Of a DNA stretch of 64,000 nucleotides, positions 41,832-51,526 are shown one piece after another; position 1 is the stretch's first letter; every line of letters starts with the position of its first letter. The notes below the pieces were generated by a model. It was not told the DNA's origin, did not search any database, and was given only the letters and a program-made list of their open reading frames with translations. The position numbers and the translations under genes are program-made. The stretch covers positions 1 to 64,000 of the forward strand of contig NZ_JBQCCF010000020.1 of assembly GCF_051962475.1 (NCBI RefSeq), in the 5' to 3' direction. Source of the stretch: Dyella_A sp051962475 (GTDB taxonomy: Bacteria; Pseudomonadota; Gammaproteobacteria; Xanthomonadales; Rhodanobacteraceae).

Positions 41832-44800
41832 ATGAACCATACCTACCGCCTGATCTGGGACGACATGCGCGGCGCCTACGTAGCCGTTGCCGAGATCGCC
41901 AAGCGCCGTGGCAAGCGCGCGGGCGCCATCGTGCGCGCTGCCGCTGCTGCCATCGCGATCGGTGGCATGCCGCTGTCGGTCTACGCCACGGATACCACCG
42001 CGTTGCCCAGCGGCGCGCAGGTTGTCGCCGGCAACGTTCAGCTCAATCAGCACGGCGCCGACCTGACCGTGCACCAGGACAGCCAGCGCGCGATCCTCAA
42101 CTGGACCAGCTTCGACATCGGCAGCGACGCCAGCGTGCGCTTCGAGCAGCCCAACAGCAGCGCCGTGGCGCTCAATCGCGTGCTCGGTGGAACAACCAGC
42201 CAGGTGCTGGGCAAGCTCAGCGCCAATGGCCAGGTCTGGCTGGTGAACCCCAACGGCGTGTACTTCGGCAAGGGCGCGCAGGTGGATGTGGGCGGCCTGG
42301 TGGCCAGCTCGCTGGGCATCAGCGACAGCGATTTCCTGGCTGGCCGCGCGCGCTTCGCCGCCGCGGGCGCCGCGGGCGCCGTGCGCAATGAAGGCACGAT
42401 CCGCGCGCAGGGCGGCGTGGTAGCCATGCTGGCACCGGTGGTGGGCAATGCCGGCACCATCCGCGCCGACCAGGTCGGTCTGGCCGCCGGCGATCAGGTA
42501 GCACTGGACTTCGATCAGGACGGCCTGTTGTCGCTGGCGGTGGAGAAGGGTGCGCTGCAGGCCCAGATCGCGCAGAGCGGCCTGATCGAGGGCAACGCAG
42601 TGCTGCTCAGCGCACGCGGTGCCAGTGCGCTGCACTCCAGCGTGATCAACATGGACGGCGTGATCGAGGCCACCGATCTGAGCGCGCAGGGGGGACGCAT
42701 CCTGCTCGACGGCGGTGACAACGGCCAGGTCAACGTCAGCGGCCAGCTCGATGCCAGCTCGGCATCCGGCACGGGCGGTCGCATCGACCTGCTCGGCGAT
42801 CGCCTGGTGCTGGACGGTGGGGCGCGGCTCGATGCGAGCGGCGCGCTCGGCGGCGGTGCCATTCACGTGGGCGGCGGCTGGCAGGGCCACGATGCGTCGC
42901 TGCACAACGCCACCCGTGTCGACGTGGACAACAGCGTGTCGGTCGACGCCAGCGCCAGTAAGCGCGGTGACGGTGGCGAAGTGGTGTTCTGGTCCGACGG
43001 CAGCACCCACTTCGCTGGACAGATCGACATCACGGGTGGCGCCCAGGGCGGCGATGGCGGCCGTGCGGAGGTCTCTGGTAAGCAGGATCTGACCTACAGC
43101 GGCCGCACCGACGCACGCGCGACGAACGGCGCTACCGGCGACCTGTTGCTCGACCCCACCACCCTCACCATCCAGGCCGGCGTCGGCAGTGGCGTCATCA
43201 CTGGATCGACCGTCTATGTTGACGACCTGGAGGCGCAGACCGCCAACGTCATGCTGCAGGCCGACAACGGCATCACCGTTGCGGACCTGAGCCTCAATGG
43301 CGGCGATGGCCACCTGACGATGGCCAACAACGTCAGCCTGCGTCTGGAGAACACCAGCGGCACGATCAACTTCGCCAACAAGAACAACACCATCGAAGTG
43401 TTCGGCACCGGCAGCATCTACATGCAGTCCGGCCGCACCGGCAGCGGCTACCTCACCAACGTGGCAAACCTTGTCGCCCACGGCACCGGCACGAATCCGG
43501 CTACGCTTCCCACTCACAACGTCAGCACGCCCGGCGACGGTACGCCCGGCGCGGGTTCGATCACCCTTTACGGTGCCGACGGCATCTCGGTCGGCGGCGC
43601 ACTGACCACCAACGGCGGCTACGTGCGTATCTGGGGCGACTCGGACAACATGGGTGGCGGCGACCTGACGCTGAACTCGCCGATCAATACCAATGGCGGC
43701 AACCTGTACTTGTCCACCGGCAGCGGCGCGGTCACGTTGAACTCGGACATGCTGCTGGGCGCCGGGCGCATCTTCTTCAAGGCCGACGGCTCGTACACCA
43801 CCGGCGACAAGGTGCTCAACGGCCTGCTCAGCGCCAGCGGCGACGTCAATATCGATACCGCCTTCACCATGGGCGGCAACGCCAGCATCTACACCGACGG
43901 CAACATCAATTTCGGTGCGGTCAATGTCAACCTCAACACAGGCAGCGGTGTGCTGGTGCTGCGCGCCAACGCCATCGACTGGGGCTCGGCGACGCTGCAG
44001 AACCTGAGCACCGCTTCGATGCGCCTGGAGCCGTACGACGCCTCCACCAGCATGGTGCTGGGCGACGCCAGCGGCTTTGCTTCTGCCGCCACGCTGAACA
44101 AGCTGCCCGGCATCAAGAACCTCACCATCGGCCGCGAAGACGGCACCGGAACCATCAGCGTCTCGGGCGATTACAGCTTCAACGCTACCGGCAGCTTCGA
44201 GCTGGTCAACCGCAATGTGGACATTTCGCTGGGCAGCCTCTCTACCACTGGCGACCTGATCCTCACCGGCGACAACATCAACATCGGCAAGGCGGTGACC
44301 GCAAGGAGCGGTGCCGGCAAGGTGACCATCCGCCAGTCTACGGCGTCCAACGAACTGCATCTGGGTTCCGGGCTCAGCAACGCCTCGATCGGCGAGGTCG
44401 ATGCGGCCACGCTGGAGGTGGGCCGCAGCGACGGCGGCAACCTCGTGTTTGACAGCGACATCAGCACCGGCGCAACCACGGTGCACCTGAAGAGCGGTGG
44501 GCAGGTGATCGGCGTGGCCGGCGGCGTCTCCGCCGCCAGCCTGGCGATCACCGCTGGCGGCGGCGCCACGATCAGCGACGACACCTTCGACTTCACCACG
44601 CTGGGCCTGGACGTAGGCGGCGACAGCAACATCACCAGCGCCAGCAGCAACTGGAGCCTGGGCGCGGTGGACGGCTTGGCCGGCCTGAGCATCCAGTCGG
44701 GCAAGACCGCGACCGTGGCGCTGAAGGCGCGGGACACGCTCGGACTGGGCTCGTCGATTGACTTCGCCGACTCCGGCAGCACCCTCCAGGCCACGGCCGG

Positions 44801-47768
44801 CAAGGGCTTTGGAGCGGGTTCCGTCGTGTTGGGCCACCAGTCGAACGCGACGGTGACGTTCGCCCTCGACAACAGCACCACCTTCTCGCTGGGCGGCACC
44901 GGTACCGTATTGAGCGGCGCCGCGCTGGCGCGCTTCAATGGCCTGGACACGCTTAACGTGGCGGCGGGCAACCTCGACGTGACGGTCGACGACTTCGACG
45001 TCAATGTCGGCAACCGCATGCAGATCGATGCCGGCACCCTGCAGCAGCTCGGCGACATGCAGGTCGATACCGGCAGTCTCTACGTCAACGTGGATCAGGG
45101 TGGCCTGCAGCTGGATCACGCGGTGACCGCCGCGCAGACAGTGGCGCTGAATGACACGGCGGGCGCCGGCATCCAGGGCAGTGGCGTCATCACTGCGGAC
45201 GCGCTGGCGCTGCGTTCCACCGGCGTGGTGGATCTGGCTGGAAGCACCCACCAGGTCGACCGGATCGCCGCCGACGTGGGCAGCCTTTCGTTCACCAACG
45301 GCCGCACCCTGAGTGTGGACAGCGTCGATGGCCTGGACGGCATCGAGACCACCGGCGCCGTGGACGTGCGCGCCGCGGGCGCGAGCTCCGACCTGGTGCT
45401 GAATAACGCCGTGCACGCCGGCAACGCTGGTGCAGCGCAGACCGCCGTGCTGCTCGCTGCGGGGCGCAACTTCATCAACCATGCCGGCGCCACGGCGGTG
45501 AGTGCGGACCAGGGTCGCTGGCTGGTCTATTCCACCTCGCCGCTCAACGACACCCGTGGCGGACTGGCTGCGGAGTTCAAGCAGTACGACGCCGGCACCG
45601 CCGACACCGTGCTCGACAACGGCAGCGGCTTCCTCTACACCGTCGCGCCGACCATCGGCGTGACCCTGACCGGTTCGGCCGACAAGGTTTACGACGGCAC
45701 CGGCGCGGCCAGCTCGGATGACATCGGCCTGTCGCTCACCGGCGCTATCGACGGGGACACGGTTGTCGTCAACAAGGGTACGTCGCACTACGACGACAAG
45801 AACGTCGGTAGCGGCAAGACCGTCACCATGGACGGTCTGGATATCGGCGGCACCAGCAATGGCGGCGTGCGTGTTTACGGCTACACGCTCGCCAGCACCA
45901 GTGCCAGTGGCGCCATCGGTACGGTGACCAAGAAAACGATCAGCCTGGGCGCCGGCTCGGTCCAGGACAAGATCTACGATGGGACCACCGCGGCCCAGCT
46001 GGCCGGCAGCGTGAGTCTGGATGGCGTGATCGGTAGCGACAGCGTCTCGTTCGACACCGGCAATGTCACCTTCGCCGACCGGAATGCCGGTACGGGCAAG
46101 CTCGTCAATGTCACCGGCGTAAGCCTTGTCGGCACCGACGCGGGCAACTACGCAGTGGACGGCGCGACCTACGCCGACATCGACAGGCGCACCGTAACGG
46201 TGGGCGTGGCGGTGCAGGACAAGGTCTATGACGGCACCACCGACGCATCGTTGGCGAGCGTGTCGCCGAACAACCTGATTGCGGGTGACAAGGTGTGGCT
46301 GGTTGCCCAGGCCGCCTTCACCGACAAGAACGTCGGCGACAACAAGAACGTAGTGGTCAGCGCCACCTTGAGCGGCGACGATGCGGGCAACTATGTTCTC
46401 GATGCGACCACGGCCAACCCGCGCGCCAGTACCGCGTCCATCACGCCCAAGACGATCGACGCCGGCACGCTGAGCGTGGCGGGCAAGGTCTACGACGGCA
46501 GCCGCGACGCGACGGTTCACAGCACCGGCCCGGTCGGCGTGGTGGGTGGCGACGACCTGTCGCTCGATCTGTCCGGCCTGTACGACAACAAGAACGCCGG
46601 CACCGGCAAGCACGTCGATGTATCGCTGGGCCTGAGCGGCGGCGACGCCGGCAACTACCAGCTGGCGAGCACCACCGCATCGTCCACGGGCGACATCACG
46701 CCCAAGACCATTACTTCCGGCACGGTGGCGGTGGTGGATAAGCGCTTCGATGGCAATGGCGATGCAACCTTGGTGCTCCCACCTCTGCAGGGGCTGGTCG
46801 ACGGTGACGACGTGGCGTTGCAGGGGCAGGGCCAGTTCGACACCAGCGGAACCGGCGCGAACAAGACGGTGCAGATCGCGCTGTCCCTAAGCGGTACGGA
46901 TGCAGGCAACTATGCGCTGGTCAACGCGCACCAGCAGGCAGTTGCCGGGATCAGTGACCTGCCGGGTCGCAACGCCGTGGATGCTATCTCGCAATCGTCT
47001 CTGGGCGGCAACGGTACGCAGCCCGGTACGAGCGATACAGCCGCAGGCACCTCGCCAGGCGCGATCGCAGCATCGACCGGCGCGATGGGCGAACTGGCCG
47101 GCTCCGCACAACCTCAACTCGGTGCCAGTTCGCTGGATCCGGCGGCTGTTGGCGGTGCAGGTGGCGGCAGCGGCTCGGCCGCCACGGGCGCGGGAGCCGG
47201 TACGCTCGCCAGCGGCGGCCAGAGTGCAGACAACGCCAACGCCAACAGCAACGGTGTCGCGAATGACGCAGGCCATGACGGTGCGGGCGCGAGCGGCACG
47301 GCGGGTGCGGGCGTCAGTGGACGCGATGCGGGCGATGCGACGATGGACCAGATGCTTCGTAACGGCGATGGCGTGACTATCTCGCTGGTTGGCGATGCTT
47401 TGGCTAAGCCGCGTATCACGATCTTGCCCGTCTTCACCGAGGAAGGGCAGACGGTCGATCGGTTCCGGGTGGACGACCTGGGCGACAGCCTGGCGCTGCA
47501 CTCGGTGTCCGGTGAGCGCGACGCCGCGCCAAGCCTGGAGCAGCCAGTGCGTTTGCGGGCTTCGACACAGGTCAAGGTCGGCGAGCAGGAGACCGCCTCG
47601 CTACATATGGAGCTGTTGCAGGACGGCACTCTGCACGTCGTGGCGTCGGCGAACGCAGCCAAACTCGGTCGGGACGCGCTGGTCGCTTACAGCCTCTCCG
47701 CCCTGAAACGGCAGGCAGGCATCCATCCCCAACAGGTGCACGCACTGGTGCTCGGCTTCACCCATTGA
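41832..47768 (+). CDS. TpsA: filamentous haemagglutinin-like secreted protein
   Basis: 1,978 residues. The N-terminus is an extended signal peptide (ESPR: MNHTYRLIWDDMRGAYVAVA, then a normal hydrophobic part ending VYA). The TPS secretion domain follows (NWTSFDIGSDASVRFEQPNS, NRVLGG, NPNGVYFGKGA at 139). The centre is a long beta-helix of Gly/Asn/Asp-rich repeats. Residues about 1,284-1,700 hold five YDG/MBG repeats (KVYDGTG, KIYDGTT, KVYDGTT, KVYDGSR, KRFDGNG). The C-terminus is Ala/Gly-rich then a compact domain. No toxin domain is seen, so adhesion is the likely role. An in-frame extension upstream overlaps tpsB and is rejected. Confidence 0.93.
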   Translation: MNHTYRLIWDDMRGAYVAVAEIAKRRGKRAGAIVRAAAAAIAIGGMPLSVYATDTTALPSGAQVVAGNVQLNQHGADLTVHQDSQRAILNWTSFDIGSDASVRFEQPNSSAVALNRVLGGTTSQVLGKLSANGQVWLVNPNGVYFGKGAQVDVGGLVASSLGISDSDFLAGRARFAAAGAAGAVRNEGTIRAQGGVVAMLAPVVGNAGTIRADQVGLAAGDQVALDFDQDGLLSLAVEKGALQAQIAQSGLIEGNAVLLSARGASALHSSVINMDGVIEATDLSAQGGRILLDGGDNGQVNVSGQLDASSASGTGGRIDLLGDRLVLDGGARLDASGALGGGAIHVGGGWQGHDASLHNATRVDVDNSVSVDASASKRGDGGEVVFWSDGSTHFAGQIDITGGAQGGDGGRAEVSGKQDLTYSGRTDARATNGATGDLLLDPTTLTIQAGVGSGVITGSTVYVDDLEAQTANVMLQADNGITVADLSLNGGDGHLTMANNVSLRLENTSGTINFANKNNTIEVFGTGSIYMQSGRTGSGYLTNVANLVAHGTGTNPATLPTHNVSTPGDGTPGAGSITLYGADGISVGGALTTNGGYVRIWGDSDNMGGGDLTLNSPINTNGGNLYLSTGSGAVTLNSDMLLGAGRIFFKADGSYTTGDKVLNGLLSASGDVNIDTAFTMGGNASIYTDGNINFGAVNVNLNTGSGVLVLRANAIDWGSATLQNLSTASMRLEPYDASTSMVLGDASGFASAATLNKLPGIKNLTIGREDGTGTISVSGDYSFNATGSFELVNRNVDISLGSLSTTGDLILTGDNINIGKAVTARSGAGKVTIRQSTASNELHLGSGLSNASIGEVDAATLEVGRSDGGNLVFDSDISTGATTVHLKSGGQVIGVAGGVSAASLAITAGGGATISDDTFDFTTLGLDVGGDSNITSASSNWSLGAVDGLAGLSIQSGKTATVALKARDTLGLGSSIDFADSGSTLQATAGKGFGAGSVVLGHQSNATVTFALDNSTTFSLGGTGTVLSGAALARFNGLDTLNVAAGNLDVTVDDFDVNVGNRMQIDAGTLQQLGDMQVDTGSLYVNVDQGGLQLDHAVTAAQTVALNDTAGAGIQGSGVITADALALRSTGVVDLAGSTHQVDRIAADVGSLSFTNGRTLSVDSVDGLDGIETTGAVDVRAAGASSDLVLNNAVHAGNAGAAQTAVLLAAGRNFINHAGATAVSADQGRWLVYSTSPLNDTRGGLAAEFKQYDAGTADTVLDNGSGFLYTVAPTIGVTLTGSADKVYDGTGAASSDDIGLSLTGAIDGDTVVVNKGTSHYDDKNVGSGKTVTMDGLDIGGTSNGGVRVYGYTLASTSASGAIGTVTKKTISLGAGSVQDKIYDGTTAAQLAGSVSLDGVIGSDSVSFDTGNVTFADRNAGTGKLVNVTGVSLVGTDAGNYAVDGATYADIDRRTVTVGVAVQDKVYDGTTDASLASVSPNNLIAGDKVWLVAQAAFTDKNVGDNKNVVVSATLSGDDAGNYVLDATTANPRASTASITPKTIDAGTLSVAGKVYDGSRDATVHSTGPVGVVGGDDLSLDLSGLYDNKNAGTGKHVDVSLGLSGGDAGNYQLASTTASSTGDITPKTITSGTVAVVDKRFDGNGDATLVLPPLQGLVDGDDVALQGQGQFDTSGTGANKTVQIALSLSGTDAGNYALVNAHQQAVAGISDLPGRNAVDAISQSSLGGNGTQPGTSDTAAGTSPGAIAASTGAMGELAGSAQPQLGASSLDPAAVGGAGGGSGSAATGAGAGTLASGGQSADNANANSNGVANDAGHDGAGASGTAGAGVSGRDAGDATMDQMLRNGDGVTISLVGDALAKPRITILPVFTEEGQTVDRFRVDDLGDSLALHSVSGERDAAPSLEQPVRLRASTQVKVGEQETASLHMELLQDGTLHVVASANAAKLGRDALVAYSLSALKRQAGIHPQQVHALVLGFTH

Positions 47769-47805
47769 GACAGGCGAGTCGGGCAAGTCGAAGCGCATGA
47801 GCAAC

Positions 47806-47825
47806 GGCGGCAGTCCCCTGCCGCC
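47806..47825 (+). terminator. Hairpin after tpsA
   Basis: GGCGGCAG, loop TCCC, CTGCCGCC lies 38 bp past the tpsA stop. It lacks a U-tract, so termination is only possible. Confidence 0.4.
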
Positions 47826-47849
47826 GCGTCGGCGAAAGAGGACGTGGCT

Positions 47850-48098
47850 GGCCAGCGATCGGTTGATCGCGGCTTCTGGTCGTCCGGGTCGAGTTGAGGG
47901 GCGGTGACATCCCCCGCGTTGAGAGCGAGGGATGTCACCGCCGATCAGCCTCGATCCGGTATTGCTTGACACAGAGTGCGGCTTAACTCGAACGTTAGGC
48001 TTCGCAACATTTCCTCCGGGGCACCTGTGGATACGCACTCTCAAGATGGCACCGAGCAGGTCAGCCTGGATACGGCGGCCGGGCTGTCATACGACTAC
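47850..48098 (+). repeat. Dispersed repeat with attC-like end, copy 2
   Basis: About 250 bp similar to 35999-36249. It contains a 14-bp perfect stem (GGCGGTGACATCCC at 47900 with its complement at 47929). It also has the attC-like right half GCGGCTTAACTCGAACGTTA then GGC at 47978-48000. The membrane-protein gene begins 27 bp after the GTTAGGC core, as expected for an integron cassette. Confidence 0.7.
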
Positions 48099-48428
48099 CT
48101 GAAGCAGCTCGGGACCATTGCCATGACGGCGGCTGGCGGCTTGATCGCGCTGGTGCAGTTCGTCGAGGGTGACAAGCGCTTCTTCGTCAAGATCATGATC
48201 GCCACGAGCATGATGTTCCTGGCGGCATTGCTGGCGTTTCTGGCGCAGTACTCGCTCGTGGACCGCCTCAGGCAAACGCATCGGGTTTTGCAGATCGCCA
48301 AGCCACGGTCGTCGTATGCGTCGGCAAAGAAGGCCGAAAAAATCTACGAGGGCCTGGCGCTTTGGCTCTTGTCGATCAGCATGGGCATCGCTCTGTATGC
48401 GTTGATGAGCGCGGGTGGGCCGGCCTAG
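48027..48428 (+). CDS. Small inner-membrane protein
   Basis: 133 residues. Two hydrophobic segments at about 30-50 (LGTIAMTAAGGLIALVQFV) and 57-77 (IMIATSMMFLAALLAFLAQY) and a third near the C-terminus (LALWLLSISMGIALYALMSA) mark a membrane protein. The intervening loop is basic. No family is recognised. The start is a GTG; the frame is open 51 bp upstream through the attC-like repeat, but the broken copy at 36178 shares the GTG start and its preceding sequence. The gene's first 24 codons are duplicated at 36178. Confidence 0.7.
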   Translation: MDTHSQDGTEQVSLDTAAGLSYDYLKQLGTIAMTAAGGLIALVQFVEGDKRFFVKIMIATSMMFLAALLAFLAQYSLVDRLRQTHRVLQIAKPRSSYASAKKAEKIYEGLALWLLSISMGIALYALMSAGGPA

Positions 48429-48585
48429 TTGTTGCGAAAGAGGGGCAGAGTGCATTGTTCATCGATGCGTGTCTGGTCCACCTGTCTGGCAACTACGACT
48501 GGCATGATCGGAGCACCTTCTTCTGCTGCCGTTTGATGCAAGTACCCGGGATTCACACGCGCAGCCTCGCCATCAAGGAAAAGTC

Positions 48586-48969
48586 ATGGCCCATCACTCT
48601 CGACTCTGCGCCGTTCTGATCGATTGCCGTACCGACGACGTGGATCAAGCGGCAACGTTCTGGGCGGGTGCTCTCGGTCGCCCGATCGACAGTTTGCATC
48701 CCGGCACACGGGGCAACTACCGCATGCTCGAAACACCACCTGACGAACCCATCGTGCAGATCCAGCGTGTGGAGCATGAGAGTCGCGTGCACCTGGACAT
48801 CGAGACCGACGACATCCCTGCCGAGGTCGCTCGGCTTGAGGGGCTGGGCGCCACGGTGGTTGAGCGACTTGAGCGTTGGGTGGTGATGCAGGCCCCGACA
48901 GGCCAGCGTTTCTGCGTCGTACGGGTCCAGCGGCCTGGTTACCCGAAGAATGCCAATCGATGGGATTGA
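48586..48969 (+). CDS. VOC-family (glyoxalase-like) protein
   Basis: 127 residues of the vicinal oxygen chelate fold, closest in style to the Glyoxalase_6 group: CRTDDVDQAATFWAGALGRP at the N-terminus, HLDIETDDIPAEVARLEGLG in the middle and APTGQRFCVVRVQ at the C-terminus. Possible metal ligands are H69 and a late acidic residue. Substrate unknown. AAGGAAAA precedes the ATG. It shows no operon link with its neighbours. Confidence 0.85.
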   Translation: MAHHSRLCAVLIDCRTDDVDQAATFWAGALGRPIDSLHPGTRGNYRMLETPPDEPIVQIQRVEHESRVHLDIETDDIPAEVARLEGLGATVVERLERWVVMQAPTGQRFCVVRVQRPGYPKNANRWD

Positions 48970-49036
48970 GTTCGCAACGATAACGGGGCGCAGCTAATTG
49001 GGTCCGGTTGTCGCTGTTCGTAACCGTATAACGGGG

Positions 49037-49069
49037 CAGGCTCACTTGCCGGGACATGGAGTGAACCTG
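49037..49069 (+). repeat. Inverted-repeat leader, copy 1
   Basis: CAGGCTCACT and AGTGAACCTG form an imperfect hairpin followed by TCCCTCTTTCGGA. An almost identical element lies at 49754-49782. Each sits about 30-45 bp before a lipoprotein gene. Confidence 0.65.
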
Positions 49070-49114
49070 TCCCTCTTTCGGAGCGGTAGACCAGACCAAC
49101 AGGGGGAAACGAGC

Positions 49115-49717
49115 ATGCGTTTGATTCGCTGGAGTGTGGCGCTGGCGTTGCTGGCGGGGCTGACGGGGTGTCAGTCGTCGTTGATGACGAAAGCAGGGGG
49201 ATCGGAGCCGAGGCCGGCACCAGGCAAGGCGCTGGTGGTGTTCATGCGGCCGTCGTCGCTCGGCGGAGCGATTCAGTCGTCGGTGTACGACACCGCAGAG
49301 AAGGGCGACACCTTCATCGGTATCGTGTCGACCAAGACCAAGATTGCCTACCAGGCGGACCCGGGCGATCACTTGTTCATGGTGGTGGCGGAGAACGCGG
49401 ACTTCATGACTGCGCACCTGGATGCTGGAAAGACGTACTACACGCTGGTGAGCCCGCGCATGGGCGTGTGGAAGGCGCGCTTCTCGCTTTTGCCCATCCA
49501 TAATCGCGCTGACGCGAAGTACAGCATGCAGTCGAAGGACTTCCGCGAGTGGATGGCCCAGACGGACTGGGTGACGGTGACGCCAGCGGCACAGCAGTGG
49601 TATCGCGAGCATGCAGGCGACATTCGCGCCAAGAAGTTCGACTACCTGCGCAAGTGGGACAAAGCCGATGCGCAGCAGCGCGCCGAGCTGACGCTGCCGG
49701 CCGACGACGGCATCTGA
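49115..49717 (+). CDS. DUF2846-like lipoprotein
   Basis: 200 residues with a lipoprotein signal (lipobox LTGC at about 16-19). The body (KALVVFMRPSSLGGAIQSSV, AYQADPGDHLFMVVAENADF, LDAGKTYYTLVSP) resembles DUF2846-type envelope proteins, a small beta-sandwich of unknown role. The C-terminal 60 residues are helical and charged. The chosen ATG exposes the lipoprotein signal. It probably faces the periplasm, anchored to a membrane. Confidence 0.75.
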   Translation: MRLIRWSVALALLAGLTGCQSSLMTKAGGSEPRPAPGKALVVFMRPSSLGGAIQSSVYDTAEKGDTFIGIVSTKTKIAYQADPGDHLFMVVAENADFMTAHLDAGKTYYTLVSPRMGVWKARFSLLPIHNRADAKYSMQSKDFREWMAQTDWVTVTPAAQQWYREHAGDIRAKKFDYLRKWDKADAQQRAELTLPADDGI

Positions 49718-49753
49718 CATTTTTCGCGTACGCAAAACGATCAGCGAAGTGTG

Positions 49754-49782
49754 CAGGTTCACTGGAGCAAGGAGTGAACCTG
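49754..49782 (+). repeat. Inverted-repeat leader, copy 2
   Basis: CAGGTTCACT and its exact complement AGTGAACCTG enclose a nine-base loop, followed by CCCCTCTTTCGGA. It matches the copy at 49037. The T-rich tail could make it a weak terminator or attenuator of the next lipoprotein gene. Confidence 0.65.
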
Positions 49783-49810
49783 CCCCTCTTTCGGACACAG
49801 GGAGATACAA

Positions 49811-51328
49811 ATGAAGGGATATCTTTCGTTGGCCGCGTGTTTGTTGGGTCTTGCCGGATGCACTACGACCGTGCCGACACGGCTCGGTCCGGCTGCGGGC
49901 ACCGGGCTTGTCTACGCCAACCTCCCGGGCCAGAACATCACCCACTCTATTTCGGTGAGGGCGGTGAACGGGTCGGCGACCTATCCGCTGGATATCGTCT
50001 ACGAAGACGGTTCTCGTGTTGCTGAGACCTGGCTACCCTCGGGGGATTACAAGCTGGACCGCTGGGATGGCCTGGCATTCGGCGACTACGTGTCGTTTCA
50101 CGTCGAAGCCGGCAGGGTCACGGATCTCGGCGCGCTGGTGCCGATCGCGATCGGCGGATACAAGTTCGTCGTGCTACCGGTTCGCCCGGCCGGGAGCGAT
50201 AGCGCCTTGCAGGCGGTCCGTACGGAGTTCGCGTCGCATCTTCGCGATGCCCCTATCGAATGGCGTCCAGCCGCGCCTCCACAAGCCATTCAGCAACCTC
50301 AGCGCCCCACCGGCCTGGGTCTCATTGCGGACCTGATGACGGCGTACGAGCGGAAGGTGAATCGCCCGCCGTTGCGCCAGCAGTTGGCGGAAGCGAAGTC
50401 CAGCCAGGCGTTCTTCGACCTGGCCAAAGCCTCTGTGGCCCCCACAACCCAGGTCGCGCTGACGGACGGGCAGGGCGATCTGCTCTACGGAGCCGATCTT
50501 GGGCAGATTCGGGTTCGGCATCCGGATGCTTCCTGGACATCCATCGATTCGGGTGTGCTCGCCACCATTACGGCGCTCGCCCGTCGGGACGACTTGCTCG
50601 TAGCCGGATACGACAACGGCCGGATCCGGACAAGCGTGGATGGGGGAAAAACCTGGAATGCGGCCGCTACGCTTCCCAGCGATGAGCCGGTCATCGATAT
50701 CAGTTGGAGCGGAAAGCACTGGCTGGCCACCACCTTCGGTGCGAGCAAGGCGGTCAATGTGTACGCGAGTGCTGGAGACGCACTGGGCGCATTCGCCGCT
50801 GTTCACCAAGCGGTCGCTCGGTGGGGATTCCATATTCGCGGCCAACTGACGGAGGAAGCGTATTACGTAAACGCGGACCCTGATCTTTACCGCCTCGACC
50901 TGAATTCCATGCAATGGAGCAAGGTGCCAGCACCCACTGACGTGGACGGCTTCAACGTCAGCCCCAATGGCGATCTGCTGACCGTGTTCCATGCGAAGGG
51001 AATCTTTTCGAAGCTTTTCCTTTCCACGGACAAGGGGGTGTCCTGGAAGCAGCACAAGGCTCCCCCGCTGGTGATCGATGACGTGAAGTTTTCCGATCCC
51101 ACACACGGAATGGCCGTGAGAATGCGGCCGAACGCGTTCTCCGTCACCGTCATGCTGCTGCGGTATCAGCAGGCCGCCGACGATTGGTCCGTGCTGAACC
51201 AGCCGCCTGAGGAATGCGAGCACATGATCGACGACGCGAGCGGCAAGCCGGCGTTCTGCATTGCGCGAGGCGGCGCCATCCTTGGCCAGGATGGCGGCAC
51301 GTGGCGAATCGAGTCGGCAGCTTACTAG
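49811..51328 (+). CDS. Lipoprotein with BNR/YCF48-like beta-propeller
   Basis: 505 residues. A lipoprotein signal ends in LAGC. The N-terminal 130 residues form a beta-rich domain (LDIVYEDGSRVAETWLPSGD). From about residue 210 there are propeller-like repeats with Asp-box sequences (SVDGGKTWNAA, STDKGVSWKQ) of the BNR/sialidase/YCF48 kind, which usually act as binding scaffolds rather than enzymes. Function unknown. It follows another lipoprotein gene and shares its upstream repeat. Shine-Dalgarno-like GGGAG precedes the ATG. Confidence 0.75.
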   Translation: MKGYLSLAACLLGLAGCTTTVPTRLGPAAGTGLVYANLPGQNITHSISVRAVNGSATYPLDIVYEDGSRVAETWLPSGDYKLDRWDGLAFGDYVSFHVEAGRVTDLGALVPIAIGGYKFVVLPVRPAGSDSALQAVRTEFASHLRDAPIEWRPAAPPQAIQQPQRPTGLGLIADLMTAYERKVNRPPLRQQLAEAKSSQAFFDLAKASVAPTTQVALTDGQGDLLYGADLGQIRVRHPDASWTSIDSGVLATITALARRDDLLVAGYDNGRIRTSVDGGKTWNAAATLPSDEPVIDISWSGKHWLATTFGASKAVNVYASAGDALGAFAAVHQAVARWGFHIRGQLTEEAYYVNADPDLYRLDLNSMQWSKVPAPTDVDGFNVSPNGDLLTVFHAKGIFSKLFLSTDKGVSWKQHKAPPLVIDDVKFSDPTHGMAVRMRPNAFSVTVMLLRYQQAADDWSVLNQPPEECEHMIDDASGKPAFCIARGGAILGQDGGTWRIESAAY

Positions 51329-51526
51329 CAGGTAGCTCAGAACAAAGGCTCACCTTTGGACGCCGAGGTCGATGGGCACGTAGCTGCCCATCCCCGGCAC
51401 CTGGGTGCACAGCGGTTGGCGACAACCCCGGATCTCGCGGATAACAGGTGTGGACCGCATCGCCACGCGAAGCGAGAGCGGGGTGCGTTTCAGGCGGCAC
51501 CTACTCCGTTAGGGACAGAATCCCCA

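Noticed and set aside
41271..46613. 1,780-codon open frame on the minus strand
   Set aside because: It is antisense to tpsA; long stop-free antisense frames are expected from GC-rich repetitive coding sequence. The translation has no signal or domain.
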